Shown: positions 8,047 to 17,721 of the stretch, piece after piece
Numbering within the stretch: the first letter of the stretch is position 1
Layout of the letters: each line of letters starts with the position of its first letter
DNA from: Deltaproteobacteria bacterium
Lineage (GTDB): Bacteria > Desulfobacterota > Desulfobacteria > Desulfobacterales > Desulfosarcinaceae
Assembly (NCBI GenBank): GCA_021819735.1
Contig: JAKAFO010000007.1
Location: 1 to 36,720 of the forward strand
DNA length: 36,720 bases
Direction of reading: 5' to 3'
Program-made: the position numbers and the translations under genes
Notes under the pieces: generated by a model
Databases searched by the model: none
What the model saw: only the letters and a program-made list of their open reading frames with translations
What the model was told of the DNA's origin: nothing

Positions 8047-9879
8047 GTGGCCAATCGTTTGATCGATGAAAAGAGTCCTTATCTATTGCAGCATGCCCAT
8101 AACCCCGTGAATTGGTATCCTTGGGGTGAAGAGGCGTTCGCCGAGGCCCGGCGGGTCGACAAACCCATTTTTCTCTCCGTGGGTTACGCCACTTGCCACT
8201 GGTGCCATGTGATGGAGCGCGAGTCCTTCGAGGACGCCGAAGCGGCGGCGGCCCTCAACGAGGCCTTCGTGTGCATCAAGGTGGATCGTGAAGAACGGCC
8301 GGACATCGACGCCGTCTACATGGCGGTCTGCCAGATGGTGACCGGCGGCGGGGGCTGGCCTTTGACCATCCTGATGACCGTCGACAAGAAGCCCTTCTTC
8401 GCCGGCACCTATCTTCCCAAAAGCAGCCGGTTAGGGCGCCTGGGGGTCATGGAATTGTGCGCGAAGATCGACACCTTGTGGTCCCGGGACGGCCGGAAGG
8501 TGCGTGAATCGGCCGATGCCCTGGCCGAAAGTCTGGCCGACGCTTTCCAGTTCGAACCCGATCCGTCGGCCCAACCCGCCCTGGCGGTGGTGGAAAAAGC
8601 CGTGGCCGATATCTCCCGGCGCTTCGACGACACCTTCGCCGGCTTCGACGGCGCGCCCAAATTTCCCATGGCGCACCGCTTGAATTTACTGCTCGGCTTC
8701 GGCGCGCGGGCCAAAGACCCCAAGGCCACGGCCATGGCCACGCGCACGCTGGAAGCCATGCGCCTGAGCGGCTTGTGGGACCATGTCGGTTTCGGCTTTC
8801 ACCGCTATGCCACCGACCGCCAATGGCTGCTGCCGCACTTCGAGAAGATGCTCTACGACCAGGCCCTCCTGGCCCTGGCTTATGTGGAGGCCTTTGCCGT
8901 CACCGGCACGCCGCTCTTCGCCCAGACCGCCCGGGAGATTTTTACCTATGTGCTGCGCGACATGACCGATCCCCAAGGCGGCTTCTACACCGCCGAAGAT
9001 GCCGACAGCGAGGGCGAAGAGGGCAAATACTACCTCTGGTCCCTCGCAGAATTCGAAGCGCTGCTGAAGAAGAGTGGCGGCGACCGGCCCTGGACGCGCA
9101 TCTTCAATCTGGCGGCCGAAGGCAATTTCGTGGACGAAGCCACGCGCCACAAAACCGGCACCAACATCTTGCACCTGACCCGCCCCTGGTCCGAATGGGC
9201 CCAGGAATTGAAGCTCTCTCCGGAGGCCCTGGCCCGGGAGTGGGGGCGCCTGCGCGAGCAGCTCTTCCAAACCCGGGTCCGGCGCGTGCCGCCGCTCAAG
9301 GACGACAAGATCCTCACCGACTGGAACGGCTTGATGATCGCGGCCCTGGCCGAGGGGGCCCGGGTGCTGGAAGAAAAGCAATATCTGGCGGCGGCCCGCA
9401 AGGCCGCCTATTTTGTTCTGGAAAGCATGCCGGACGAAAAGGGTCGCTTGCGCCACCGTTTCCGCGACGGCCAGACGGCCATCAGCGCCACGGCCAACGA
9501 TTATGCCTTTCTGGCGATGGGCCTGATCGCCTTGTTCCGCGCCGACGGCGACCGTCGCTGGCTGGATCGGGCTGGCCGCTTGCAGGCCGAAATGACCCGG
9601 CTGTTCTGGGACCCGGCCCGGGGCGGTTATTTCCTGACGGCCGCGGACCACGAGCCGCTGCCCATGCGGCCCAAGGAGATCTATGACGGCGCCATCCCTT
9701 CGGCCAACGCCGTGGCCTTGAACAATCTGATCTCTCTGGAGCGGCTCACCGGCGAAGCGCGCTGGCGCGACCAGGCCCGGCTGCTGATCCAGGCCTTTGG
9801 CGGTTCGGTGCGCCGCCAGCCCTCGGCCTACATTCATACCCTCAACGGGTATCTGCTGTCCTTGGACGGCAACGCATAG
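8047..9879 (+). CDS. Thioredoxin domain-containing protein, YyaL/DUF255 (SSP411/SPATA20-like)
   Basis: [35 protein letters not shown]...[19 protein letters not shown]...; GTG start with AGGGAGG RBS. Confidence 0.95.
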   Translation: MANRLIDEKSPYLLQHAHNPVNWYPWGEEAFAEARRVDKPIFLSVGYATCHWCHVMERESFEDAEAAAALNEAFVCIKVDREERPDIDAVYMAVCQMVTGGGGWPLTILMTVDKKPFFAGTYLPKSSRLGRLGVMELCAKIDTLWSRDGRKVRESADALAESLADAFQFEPDPSAQPALAVVEKAVADISRRFDDTFAGFDGAPKFPMAHRLNLLLGFGARAKDPKATAMATRTLEAMRLSGLWDHVGFGFHRYATDRQWLLPHFEKMLYDQALLALAYVEAFAVTGTPLFAQTAREIFTYVLRDMTDPQGGFYTAEDADSEGEEGKYYLWSLAEFEALLKKSGGDRPWTRIFNLAAEGNFVDEATRHKTGTNILHLTRPWSEWAQELKLSPEALAREWGRLREQLFQTRVRRVPPLKDDKILTDWNGLMIAALAEGARVLEEKQYLAAARKAAYFVLESMPDEKGRLRHRFRDGQTAISATANDYAFLAMGLIALFRADGDRRWLDRAGRLQAEMTRLFWDPARGGYFLTAADHEPLPMRPKEIYDGAIPSANAVALNNLISLERLTGEARWRDQARLLIQAFGGSVRRQPSAYIHTLNGYLLSLDGNA

Positions 9880-9910
9880 TATTTGAAAAAGAAGAGGAGA
9901 GAAGCGAAGC

Positions 9911-10720
9911 ATGTTGAACCCCATGAGCCCGGAGCAGTTGCGACAGTTTACCCAGAGCCATCACGAGCAGTCCTACCTGTTGGTGGATGTGCGTCAGCCC
10001 GAAGAGTATCGCCGGGGCCACATCCCCGGCGCGCTGCTGCTGCCGCTGCCGGAGTTGGTGAAGTCCATGGACCGTTTGCCGGCCGACAAGCGATTGATCT
10101 TTTACTGCCACAGCGGCGGCCGTTCCATGGCCGCGGCGGCCATGGTGGCCGAAGAAGAACGGCACCCCGACATCTACAACCTCACGGGCGGCATGCTGGC
10201 CTGGGACGGCGGCCGCCTCAGCGACGTGCCCCGGGTCAATCTCTTCGCCGGCCAGTCGACGGTGGAGATGTTGCACACGGCCATGAACCTGGAGAAGGGC
10301 GCCCAGCGTTTTTACGAACATGTCAGCCGGCAGTTCACCGGTCAGAGCTGGGCCCAGACCTTCGCCATCCTGGCCCGGGCCGAGGTGGCCCATGCCAAGG
10401 TGGTCCACGGCTTCTGGAGTCAACTTGAACCGGATGCGCCGGGTTTCGATGCGTTTTACGATCGATTGAAGGGCGAGGTGCTGGAGGGCGGCCTGCCCCT
10501 GAACACGGCCTTGGCAAAGGCCGCCGCCGTGCAGGATCAAGCCTGCCTGCGGTTCATGGAGATGGCGCTGCAGATCGAGTATGCGGCCTTCGATCTGTAC
10601 CGCACCCTGTCCGACCAATCCGGCGCCGAAGCCGAACGCTCGGCCTTCCTCCATCTGGCCCAGGCGGAAAAAGCGCATATGCAGGGGTTGATCAAGGCCC
10701 TGGAAGGGTGCAAAAGTTAA
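9911..10720 (+). CDS. Rhodanese domain fused to ferritin-like/rubrerythrin-type domain
   Basis: LLVDVRQPEEYRRGHIPGALLLPL...IFYCHSGGRS (rhodanese Cys loop), then MNLEKGAQRFYEHVSRQF...EVAHAKVVHGFW four-helix-like region with ExxH patterns. Confidence 0.85.
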   Translation: MLNPMSPEQLRQFTQSHHEQSYLLVDVRQPEEYRRGHIPGALLLPLPELVKSMDRLPADKRLIFYCHSGGRSMAAAAMVAEEERHPDIYNLTGGMLAWDGGRLSDVPRVNLFAGQSTVEMLHTAMNLEKGAQRFYEHVSRQFTGQSWAQTFAILARAEVAHAKVVHGFWSQLEPDAPGFDAFYDRLKGEVLEGGLPLNTALAKAAAVQDQACLRFMEMALQIEYAAFDLYRTLSDQSGAEAERSAFLHLAQAEKAHMQGLIKALEGCKS

Positions 10721-10725
10721 GCCCC

Positions 10726-12357
10726 CTACTTCAGGTGCGCCTCCATGGCCGCCCGCAGCATCTGTTCGTTGAAGGGCTTGTTGAGGATGGCGTTGACGCC
10801 GGCCTTCAGGGCGGCATCGTTGTCCTGGCATTCGTTCTGGGTGGTGACCATGATGATGGGCAGCGCCTCCTTGGGGTACTGCCGGCGTACGGCCCTGGTC
10901 AGCTCCACGCCGCTGACGTCGGGCATGTTCAGGTCGGTGAAGATCAGGTCGGGCTTGTCGGTGGCGACGCGCTTGATGGCTTCGGCCGGGAACTCGAAGA
11001 GCACCGGTTCGCAGCCCATGTTGTGTAATATGCTGCGGTAGATGTTCAGGATCATCTTGGAGTCGTCCACCGCGAACACCTTCAAGACATTGCTGCGTTC
11101 GGCGCAGGTGCTGCTCGCGATAGCCGTGGCCAGCTCGGCCTGGCCATGGGTCTTGAGCAGGGCCGCGAAGTGCTCGCGCACATCGCCGTGGGCCTGACGG
11201 CACAGATATTCCAGGGCAAACTCCCGGAAGCCCTCCTCCTGGATCACATCCAGAAAAATCGTGTCGCAGACCGCATCCATGATCGTTCGGCTGATGCGCC
11301 GCTCGGCCGGGTCCTCGTCGCGGATCATGTTCTTGATCCCCGCGGCCAGGACGGTGTTGTAGTTGCGGTCGATGGCGCCGGCCGCCGCGGCGCGCACGTT
11401 GTCCACCGGATCGTTGAGCCCCTGGGCCAGGGCGAAAGCGCCTTTGGCGGTGGGCAATTGGCCCATGGCTTCATAAGCGGCGAAGCGCACATTGGCGTCC
11501 TTGGGGTCGTTGTGCAGCAGCTTGCGGATGGGGGTAATAGCCGACTCGTCGCCGATGGCCCCCAGCACGTTGAGGCTGTGGATCAGCAGGTCCGGGTCAT
11601 CGTAGCGCAGGTTGTTGATCAATACGGGTACGGCCTTGCGGCCGATGTCGGTGAGGCGCTGCTTGCCGGCATTGCGCAGGTGGGCGTGCTGGGCCGAGAG
11701 CGTGGCGTTGAGCCGCTCCAGGGCTTCGGGCTCCTGGGAGAGGGCGAAGACATCCAGGATCATGTAGTCCAGGTCGGCGTCGCTGCCCAGTTTTTCGGCC
11801 AGGCGCTGAATGGCGGTGGGCGTGCCCAGCATGCCCATGGCTTGGATGGCGGCGATGATCAGCTCCACGCTGCCGGAATACAAAAATTCGGAAATGGGCG
11901 TGGTGGCCGAAGGGTTGCCGATCATGCCCAGGGCCCGGATGGCCCCCCGCAGCATCTTTTCGTCGCGCTCTTCGCTCAAAATACTCAACAGGATCGGGGT
12001 GGCCTCGTCCAGCTTGATCTCGCCGGCCACCTCGGCCAGCACCAGGCGGTGGTTGGGTTTGACCTCCCGGATCAACATCTGGGCGAGCATCGCGGGGTTG
12101 TCCAGGGCCTTGGAAAAGAGCAACTCCTTGACCGCCGTCGGCTCCTGATCCGACTCCAGCGCCCCGGCCAGCACCGTCACGAGCAGCGGAAAGGCGAAGG
12201 TGTCCGGCGCCCGGCTCAGCTCGAGCAAGGCCATGCGCTGGGTCTGGCCGTCCATTTCGCCCAGATGGGCCATCACCAGGCGCGCTTTGATCTGGTCGTT
12301 GGTTTTGATATCGAAACGCAGTTCGTCGATGAAATGCTGAGGATTGATGTCGGTCAT
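10726..12357 (-). CDS. HEAT-repeat protein with C-terminal response-regulator receiver domain
   Basis: Repeated HEAT-like units (ATPILLSILSEERDEKMLRGAIRALGMIGNPSATTPI...) followed by VFAVDDSKMILNIYRSIL...DLIFTDLNMPDVSGVELTRAVRRQ...IIMVTTQ...NKPFNEQML. Confidence 0.88.
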   Translation of the reverse strand: MTDINPQHFIDELRFDIKTNDQIKARLVMAHLGEMDGQTQRMALLELSRAPDTFAFPLLVTVLAGALESDQEPTAVKELLFSKALDNPAMLAQMLIREVKPNHRLVLAEVAGEIKLDEATPILLSILSEERDEKMLRGAIRALGMIGNPSATTPISEFLYSGSVELIIAAIQAMGMLGTPTAIQRLAEKLGSDADLDYMILDVFALSQEPEALERLNATLSAQHAHLRNAGKQRLTDIGRKAVPVLINNLRYDDPDLLIHSLNVLGAIGDESAITPIRKLLHNDPKDANVRFAAYEAMGQLPTAKGAFALAQGLNDPVDNVRAAAAGAIDRNYNTVLAAGIKNMIRDEDPAERRISRTIMDAVCDTIFLDVIQEEGFREFALEYLCRQAHGDVREHFAALLKTHGQAELATAIASSTCAERSNVLKVFAVDDSKMILNIYRSILHNMGCEPVLFEFPAEAIKRVATDKPDLIFTDLNMPDVSGVELTRAVRRQYPKEALPIIMVTTQNECQDNDAALKAGVNAILNKPFNEQMLRAAMEAHLK

Positions 12358-12495
12358 GGGGGCTCCTGGTTGCGTGGATTTACGGCGGTACTCGCTAATA
12401 CACTTCTATCGGCGGGGAGCGTTCAAGCCTTGAGTAGAATGCCTAAGAATAAGAGGTATGGTCAAGCTTCCGGCGCTGTGATAGAGCAGGACGCC

Positions 12496-13569
12496 ATGCA
12501 AACCGCCATCCGCCGGGCACTGGGCGCCTGGTACGACACCCACCAGCGCGACCTGCCCTGGCGCCGAACCGCGGACCCCTACGCGATCTGGGTCTCCGAG
12601 GTGATGCTGCAACAGACCCAGGTCAAGACCGCCGAACCGTACTTCCATCGGTTTATGCGGCGTTTTCCCGATGTGGGCACGCTGGCCCGGGCCGACGAGC
12701 AGTCCGTTCTCAAGTTGTGGGAAGGGTTGGGCTATTACTCCCGGGCGCGCCATCTGCACCGGGCGGCCCGAACAGTGGCCGCTGACTGGGGCGGCCTTCT
12801 GCCCTCGGATTGGGAGCCGATACGGCAACTGCCGGGGGTGGGGGATTATATCGCCGCCGCCGTCTTGAGCATTGCCTTCGGCCGGCCCTTTGCCGTGGTG
12901 GACGGCAACGTCAAACGCGTCCTGGCGCGCCTTTTGTGCCTGGATACGCCGGTGAACGCCGCGGCCGGCCACCAAATCTATCAGACCGAGGCCGACGCGC
13001 TGCTGGATGCCCGCAACCCCGGGCGCCACAACCAGGCCATGATGGAGCTGGGGGCACTGATCTGCACGCCCAAGGCGCCGCGTTGCGACCAGTGCCCGCT
13101 CGCCCGCTACTGCATCTGCTTTAAAAACCGCCTGACCGATCGATACCCCCGGCGGGCCGAGCGCCGAAGCGTGAAAACCCAGCATTGGGTGGCCGGCGCG
13201 GTGGTCAAGGAGGGCCGTTTGCTGCTGACCCGGCGGCCGGATAACGGCTTGCTGGGCGGGTTGTGGGAATTTCCCTGCGGACCGGTGGGGGACACGGCCG
13301 ATATGGCCACGGCCTGCATGGAAAAGATCCGGCAGACGGTGGGGTTGACGGTGGCGACCCCCATCCAGATCGTCACGGTGCGGCACGCCTACACTCACTT
13401 CAAGCTGCGTCTGACGCTTTGTCTGTGCCATTACGCGGGCGGCCGGATTCGGCGCAATGGCCCGGCCGCCTGCAGTTGGGTGCGGCCCCGGGAATTGAGC
13501 CGGTTTGCCCTGCACAAGGCCGTGCACAAAGCCCTGCCGGCACTGATGGATCGATTGAGAGCCGATTGA
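12496..13569 (+). CDS. mutY: A/G-specific adenine glycosylase
   Basis: WYDTHQRDLPWRRTADPYAIWVSEVMLQQTQVKT, LPGVGDYIAAAVLSIAFG, CTPKAPRCDQCPLARYC (4Fe-4S, Cx6Cx2Cx5C), C-terminal NUDIX-like domain. Confidence 0.95.
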   Translation: MQTAIRRALGAWYDTHQRDLPWRRTADPYAIWVSEVMLQQTQVKTAEPYFHRFMRRFPDVGTLARADEQSVLKLWEGLGYYSRARHLHRAARTVAADWGGLLPSDWEPIRQLPGVGDYIAAAVLSIAFGRPFAVVDGNVKRVLARLLCLDTPVNAAAGHQIYQTEADALLDARNPGRHNQAMMELGALICTPKAPRCDQCPLARYCICFKNRLTDRYPRRAERRSVKTQHWVAGAVVKEGRLLLTRRPDNGLLGGLWEFPCGPVGDTADMATACMEKIRQTVGLTVATPIQIVTVRHAYTHFKLRLTLCLCHYAGGRIRRNGPAACSWVRPRELSRFALHKAVHKALPALMDRLRAD

Positions 13570-13658
13570 GCGCCAAAGTGGCTTCTAAGCGTCTTGATCA
13601 GATCCATGAAGTACGTTAATTACCTTCAGTGTCGCATCCCGGCGGTTGCGACCCATGC

Positions 13659-13676
13659 CTTCGGCGGCCGCCGAAG
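13659..13676. repeat. Perfect 18-bp palindrome cttcggcggccgccgaag
   Basis: Self-reverse-complementary sequence in the mutY / beta-propeller intergenic gap. Confidence 0.8.
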
Positions 13677-13720
13677 AACCTAAACTTGCCCGATCAGAAA
13701 ATGGAATCGAGGGAATCTTC

Positions 13721-15097
13721 ATGAAGCGATATGCTGCGGCGATCATGCTCTGTGCCTTGGGGGCGGTGCTATGCGGTTTGGGTACGGCCTGGGCCGTGAC
13801 CTATGCCTATATTCCCAGTTACGCCGACAACTCCGTGGTGCGCGTGAATACCAGCGAGCAGACCTTCGACTCGGTCGCCTTCGACAGTGAGCCTTGCTCG
13901 CCTTATGGCGCGGCGGTGGCGCCCGACGGCAGATTCGTGGTCATCACCTGCCTGGATGAGGATGCCGTGACCGCCCTCACCAATGCCGAATTCGACGGCG
14001 ACGCCTCCCCCGAAACGGCCGAGGTGGGCAACGAACCGCGTGGCGTGGCCATCGATCCCGAGGGGGATTACGCCTTTGTGGCCAACACGGGGGACGATAC
14101 GGTTTCGGTCATCAATGTCGATACGATCACGATTACCGATACCGTGACGGTGGGCGACGGTCCCTTCGGGGTGGCCGCCATCCACCAGGCAAGCGAATCG
14201 CGCATCAAGGTTTACGTGAGCAACTACAACGCCGGCACCGTATCGGTGCTCATCCAGGACGGCGCCGAATTCGTCGTCGAAACCATCAACGCCGTGGGGG
14301 CCAATCCCGTGGGCGTAGCCGCCACTCCGGACGGCCAATTCATCTACGTAGCCAACTACAACAGCGGCTTGACCGGCAGCGTGACGGTGATCCGGACCGA
14401 GGACGACACCATCGTCGACACCATCCAGGCCGGCCGTGGTCCCTGGGGCGTGGCCGTGGGTGCCAAGGGCCAATATGCCTTTGTGAGCAACAGCAGCAAC
14501 ACCGCCAACTCGCTCACGTTGATCCGCACCAGCGATAACAGCGTCAGGGGAACGCTTCCCAATGTGGGAATTTTGCCCCACGGCGTGGCGGCGCCTAAAA
14601 ATGGTGACTTTGCGTATGTCATTAACCAGGCAGGGGTCGATCCCATCGGCCTGATCGAATTGAACACCACCAATTCCACCGCCACTGTCGAGCTGCTCGC
14701 CCAGGACGTCACCCATACCATCGACGGGGCCTTTGCCCTGGGCACTTTCATCGGAGGCACCCCGCCGGAGCCGCCCACCAACCTGACCGTGGCCGCGGAC
14801 GACGATGATGTCGCGCTCTCCTGGAGCGATAACAGCGACGATGAAGCCGGTTTCAAGATCGAACGGCGCCAGATCCGCGCATCGGATACCCAAGAGGCGG
14901 CTTACACGGAGATCGGCGAGGCCGATGAAAACGCCACCGAATTCACCGACCGCACCGCCATCGGCGGCGATAGCTACGAGTATCGCATCCGGGCTTACAA
15001 TGAGGCCGCCGATTCGGACTATGTCACCGGCACCGAGACCGTCACACCCCAGTCGGACGACTTTTCGTGGTGCTTTATCGGCACGCTGCTGCATTGA
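13721..15097 (+). CDS. Secreted YVTN-family beta-propeller protein with fibronectin type III-like C-terminal domain
   Basis: Signal peptide MKRYAAAIMLCALGAVLCGLGTAWA; repeats EPRGVAIDPEGDYAFVANTGDDTVSVINVDT, PVGVAATPDGQFIYVANYNSG; then PPTNLTVAADDDDVALSWSDNSDDEAGFKIERR. Confidence 0.88.
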   Translation: MKRYAAAIMLCALGAVLCGLGTAWAVTYAYIPSYADNSVVRVNTSEQTFDSVAFDSEPCSPYGAAVAPDGRFVVITCLDEDAVTALTNAEFDGDASPETAEVGNEPRGVAIDPEGDYAFVANTGDDTVSVINVDTITITDTVTVGDGPFGVAAIHQASESRIKVYVSNYNAGTVSVLIQDGAEFVVETINAVGANPVGVAATPDGQFIYVANYNSGLTGSVTVIRTEDDTIVDTIQAGRGPWGVAVGAKGQYAFVSNSSNTANSLTLIRTSDNSVRGTLPNVGILPHGVAAPKNGDFAYVINQAGVDPIGLIELNTTNSTATVELLAQDVTHTIDGAFALGTFIGGTPPEPPTNLTVAADDDDVALSWSDNSDDEAGFKIERRQIRASDTQEAAYTEIGEADENATEFTDRTAIGGDSYEYRIRAYNEAADSDYVTGTETVTPQSDDFSWCFIGTLLH

Positions 15098-15133
15098 TGC
15101 CCGGCCATTAACGTCGGCAGATCCCAATAACCA

Positions 15134-15164
15134 AGGGCTCCGGTGGGCGAACCACCGGAGCCCT
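15134..15164. terminator. Hairpin terminator between convergent genes
   Basis: agggctccggtgg-gcgaa-ccaccggagccct, perfect 13-bp stem with weak flanking T tracts, between convergent CDS 13721-15097 and 15191-16552. Confidence 0.75.
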
Positions 15165-15190
15165 CATGTTTTAAGCGGATTCGGGTCGGA

Positions 15191-16552
15191 TTACGGCTTG
15201 GGTTGGGTGGGCATATCCGGCGCATGGGCGGTGCCGGCATAGGCTGCGCAGAAAGCCGGCTCGTTGCCCCTGAAGATCGGGTCCTCGGCCACCACGGCCG
15301 GCCGCACGGCGTCCCACAAGCTCACCGGGCCGGTGCCGGTGTCGTAGCTCTTGGCCACGATCAGCAGATCGAGACCGGGATGGCCCACGATGAACTGGCC
15401 GCCCAGCCCCTGGGCGCTCCACACGCCCATATCGTTGATCTGGGTGCAGCCATAGCCCGGGCCGGCATTACAATTCGGATAAGTGGAGAGCGTGTGCGGA
15501 TAGCTGTTCCAAAGGGCCGCCGGTGCGCACGGGTCGCCCGTGTCGGAGATGCCTTCGGCCGGGCCCGTGCCGCCGCCCCGGGAGTTGAGCCAGGTGAGAT
15601 AGCCGTAGGCGGTGTTGGACTCTTCGAAGGCCGGATGGGTCATGCGGTAGATCCAGCTTTCCGAAAGTACGCGCTTGCCGTTGTACATGCCGCGGTGCAG
15701 GATCAAGAGCCCCAGGCGCGCCATGTCGTGCAAGGTGGAGGACCATGTGTAGGCAAAGGTCTTGTTGGAAGAGCCGCTGGTCCAGGTGGAGTTGGTCATG
15801 CCCAACGGCTGGAAGAGAAACTTGCGCGTGAACTGCTCGATGTTGCTGCCCAACCGCGCGGAATCCTGGGCAACGGCGGCATTGATGATGTTGCTCAGGC
15901 TGTTGATCTGGGTGCTGCCGACCGTATCGTATTGATACTGCATGTTGCCGTCGGTCAGGCTGCTGTTTTGGGCCACCATGGCCAGGACGTGAACCACCTG
16001 GGCGTCGGCGTTGTAGCTGAAGCTGTCGAGCCAGTGATCGACCCGGTCGGTATCGGACAGCGGGCCGGTCTTGCGGCCCGTGCGCGCCAGATTGCGCGTT
16101 TCATAGGCGGCGATGCCGGTCACCACCGCGCCCATGGTTTTGGTGGCGGAATACAACTCGCTGGCCCGGTCGCTTCCCGAGGGCAGGTATTGGTGACACA
16201 GTTTGCCATAGCGCACGACGATATATGGGGCGCCGATCTCGCTGTCGGCGGCCTTGAGCAACGCCGGGTCCATTTTGCACACATCGGCCACCTGGCTGTC
16301 CGGCACCAGGGCAAAAGCAGCGGTGCCGGGATCGCTGTAGCCGCCGCTCGAGCTGCTGGAACTCGAACTGCTGCTCGAACTTGAGCTACTGCTGGAACTC
16401 GAACTGCTACTGCTGCTCGATCCGTTGCAGCCGCTGGAGCTGGAGCTGCTGCTGGAACTTGAACTGCTGCTGGAGCCGCCATCGCAGGCGCCGAGCACCA
16501 GCACCAGGCACAGGAGAACAATCGGCCAAGCGAAATTCTTTTTCACGTTCAT
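15191..16552 (-). CDS. Lipoprotein with polyserine linkers and beta-lactamase-fold (serine hydrolase) domain
   Basis: Signal/lipobox VLVLGACDGG, Ser tracts, YSATKTMGAVVTG (SxxK), W.SSTLHDMARLGLLILHRGMYNGKRVLSESWI typical of the PF00144 family; GLGGQFIVGHPGLDL. Confidence 0.85.
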   Translation of the reverse strand: MNVKKNFAWPIVLLCLVLVLGACDGGSSSSSSSSSSSSSSGCNGSSSSSSSSSSSSSSSSSSSSSSSSSGGYSDPGTAAFALVPDSQVADVCKMDPALLKAADSEIGAPYIVVRYGKLCHQYLPSGSDRASELYSATKTMGAVVTGIAAYETRNLARTGRKTGPLSDTDRVDHWLDSFSYNADAQVVHVLAMVAQNSSLTDGNMQYQYDTVGSTQINSLSNIINAAVAQDSARLGSNIEQFTRKFLFQPLGMTNSTWTSGSSNKTFAYTWSSTLHDMARLGLLILHRGMYNGKRVLSESWIYRMTHPAFEESNTAYGYLTWLNSRGGGTGPAEGISDTGDPCAPAALWNSYPHTLSTYPNCNAGPGYGCTQINDMGVWSAQGLGGQFIVGHPGLDLLIVAKSYDTGTGPVSLWDAVRPAVVAEDPIFRGNEPAFCAAYAGTAHAPDMPTQPKP

Positions 16553-16595
16553 CTCCTCATTTGGTTACTGTTCGGGACGGGGGGATTTTACTGGA

Positions 16596-16616
16596 TATGT
16601 CCATGCCAGGGACATA
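16596..16616. repeat. Inverted repeat tatgtcc-atgccag-ggacata
   Basis: 7-bp perfect arms, 7-nt loop, upstream of the polyserine lipoprotein gene. Confidence 0.5.
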
Positions 16617-16757
16617 GGGTAGTTTTGTCCGGTCTACCTACTTTGCCGGAGAATGTTTGGCAATAAGGAGGGTCCTAAAAATAGCCTTCGAAAATCCTAT
16701 TCCCTGAAACCGGCCCGAAGGCAGGGAGCTTGCTTTCGATGAGCCTAACCTGAGTAT

Positions 16758-17480
16758 TCAGCTCTGGGCGCCGAATACTCTTTTGAGCAGCTCGGTCACC
16801 CGCGCGGCCGGGTCCTTGCGGATCTTGGCCTCTTCCTGGGCCAGCATGAAGAACAGGCCGTCCAGGGCCTTGTCGGTGACATACCGGTCCAGGTCCAAGT
16901 TCAGGCTGCCGCCCAGGGGCAGGAGGCGCAGCTTGGATTCGATGGATTGATAGTAACGCGTGACCCCTACCTCGGCCATGGCGTCGTGCACCAGGGGATT
17001 GAAGCGTTGGGCCAGCGGCTGGGAAGTCTTCTCCTTGAAGTAAAGCGTGGCTTCGTTCTCCCGGCCTTGGAGAATCTTTTTGGCATCGGCGAAGGTCATC
17101 TGCTTGATGGCGGTGACGAAAAGGGCTTTGGCTTCGGGCGCGGCGCGCTCGGCGGCGCGGTTCATGCTTTTTTCGAAGGCCGACACCTGATCGCCGAACC
17201 CTACCGTGCGCAGCAGATCTTCCGCCTTTTGCACCTGCTCCGGCAGCGGAATTTTGATCTGCGGATTTTTGAAGTAGCCGTCGGTTTTGGAAGTCAACGC
17301 CACCGCGTTGCCGGTCCCCACCTCGAGGGCTTGCTTCAATCCGGCGATGATCTCGTTCTGCGTCAAGGGCTGACCGGTCTGCATCCGCGTCATCTGGTCC
17401 ATCACCCCGCCCAGGCCGCCCTGGCAGGCCGCGATGAAGATCGAACAACAGCCGATCGCAACGATCCATTTCTTTTGCAT
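16758..17480 (-). CDS. DUF4197 domain-containing lipoprotein
   Basis: [22 protein letters not shown] lipobox; [57 protein letters not shown]..., characteristic of DUF4197. Confidence 0.88.
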   Translation of the reverse strand: MQKKWIVAIGCCSIFIAACQGGLGGVMDQMTRMQTGQPLTQNEIIAGLKQALEVGTGNAVALTSKTDGYFKNPQIKIPLPEQVQKAEDLLRTVGFGDQVSAFEKSMNRAAERAAPEAKALFVTAIKQMTFADAKKILQGRENEATLYFKEKTSQPLAQRFNPLVHDAMAEVGVTRYYQSIESKLRLLPLGGSLNLDLDRYVTDKALDGLFFMLAQEEAKIRKDPAARVTELLKRVFGAQS

Positions 17481-17721
17481 GGGAAACCTCCAAGGGGCCA
17501 AAGGTGTTTCGCACGGGCGCGGCCTGCCGCGCGCGGATATTGCGAGCAATAGCCCATCGCTGCTCGCTTGTCGAGGGGCTTGGGCCTCGATGAGAACCAA
17601 TCTCTTTGACCTGGGGGCCGATCGCGTTTATGGATAAAGGGTTGGATCTCACGACGCGCCTTCACCATCGGTATCGATTGGGTCATTCTCGAGGGCAACG
17701 CATCCCGGAAAGGAATAGTCC

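Noticed and set aside
11146-12495. N-terminal two-fifths of the 807-aa ORF 11146-13569
   Set aside because: This part is antisense to the HEAT-receiver gene; only the MutY portion from about 12496 is real.
15061-15129. TGA at the end of the beta-propeller gene as a third Sec codon (next codons UCPAINVGRSQ*)
   Set aside because: No homologous continuation; the short tail is uninformative and is followed by the intergenic terminator hairpin.
16340-16480. Plus-strand LLELELLLELELL peptide from the Ser-tract region
   Set aside because: Reverse-complement reading of the polyserine linker, not an independent gene.
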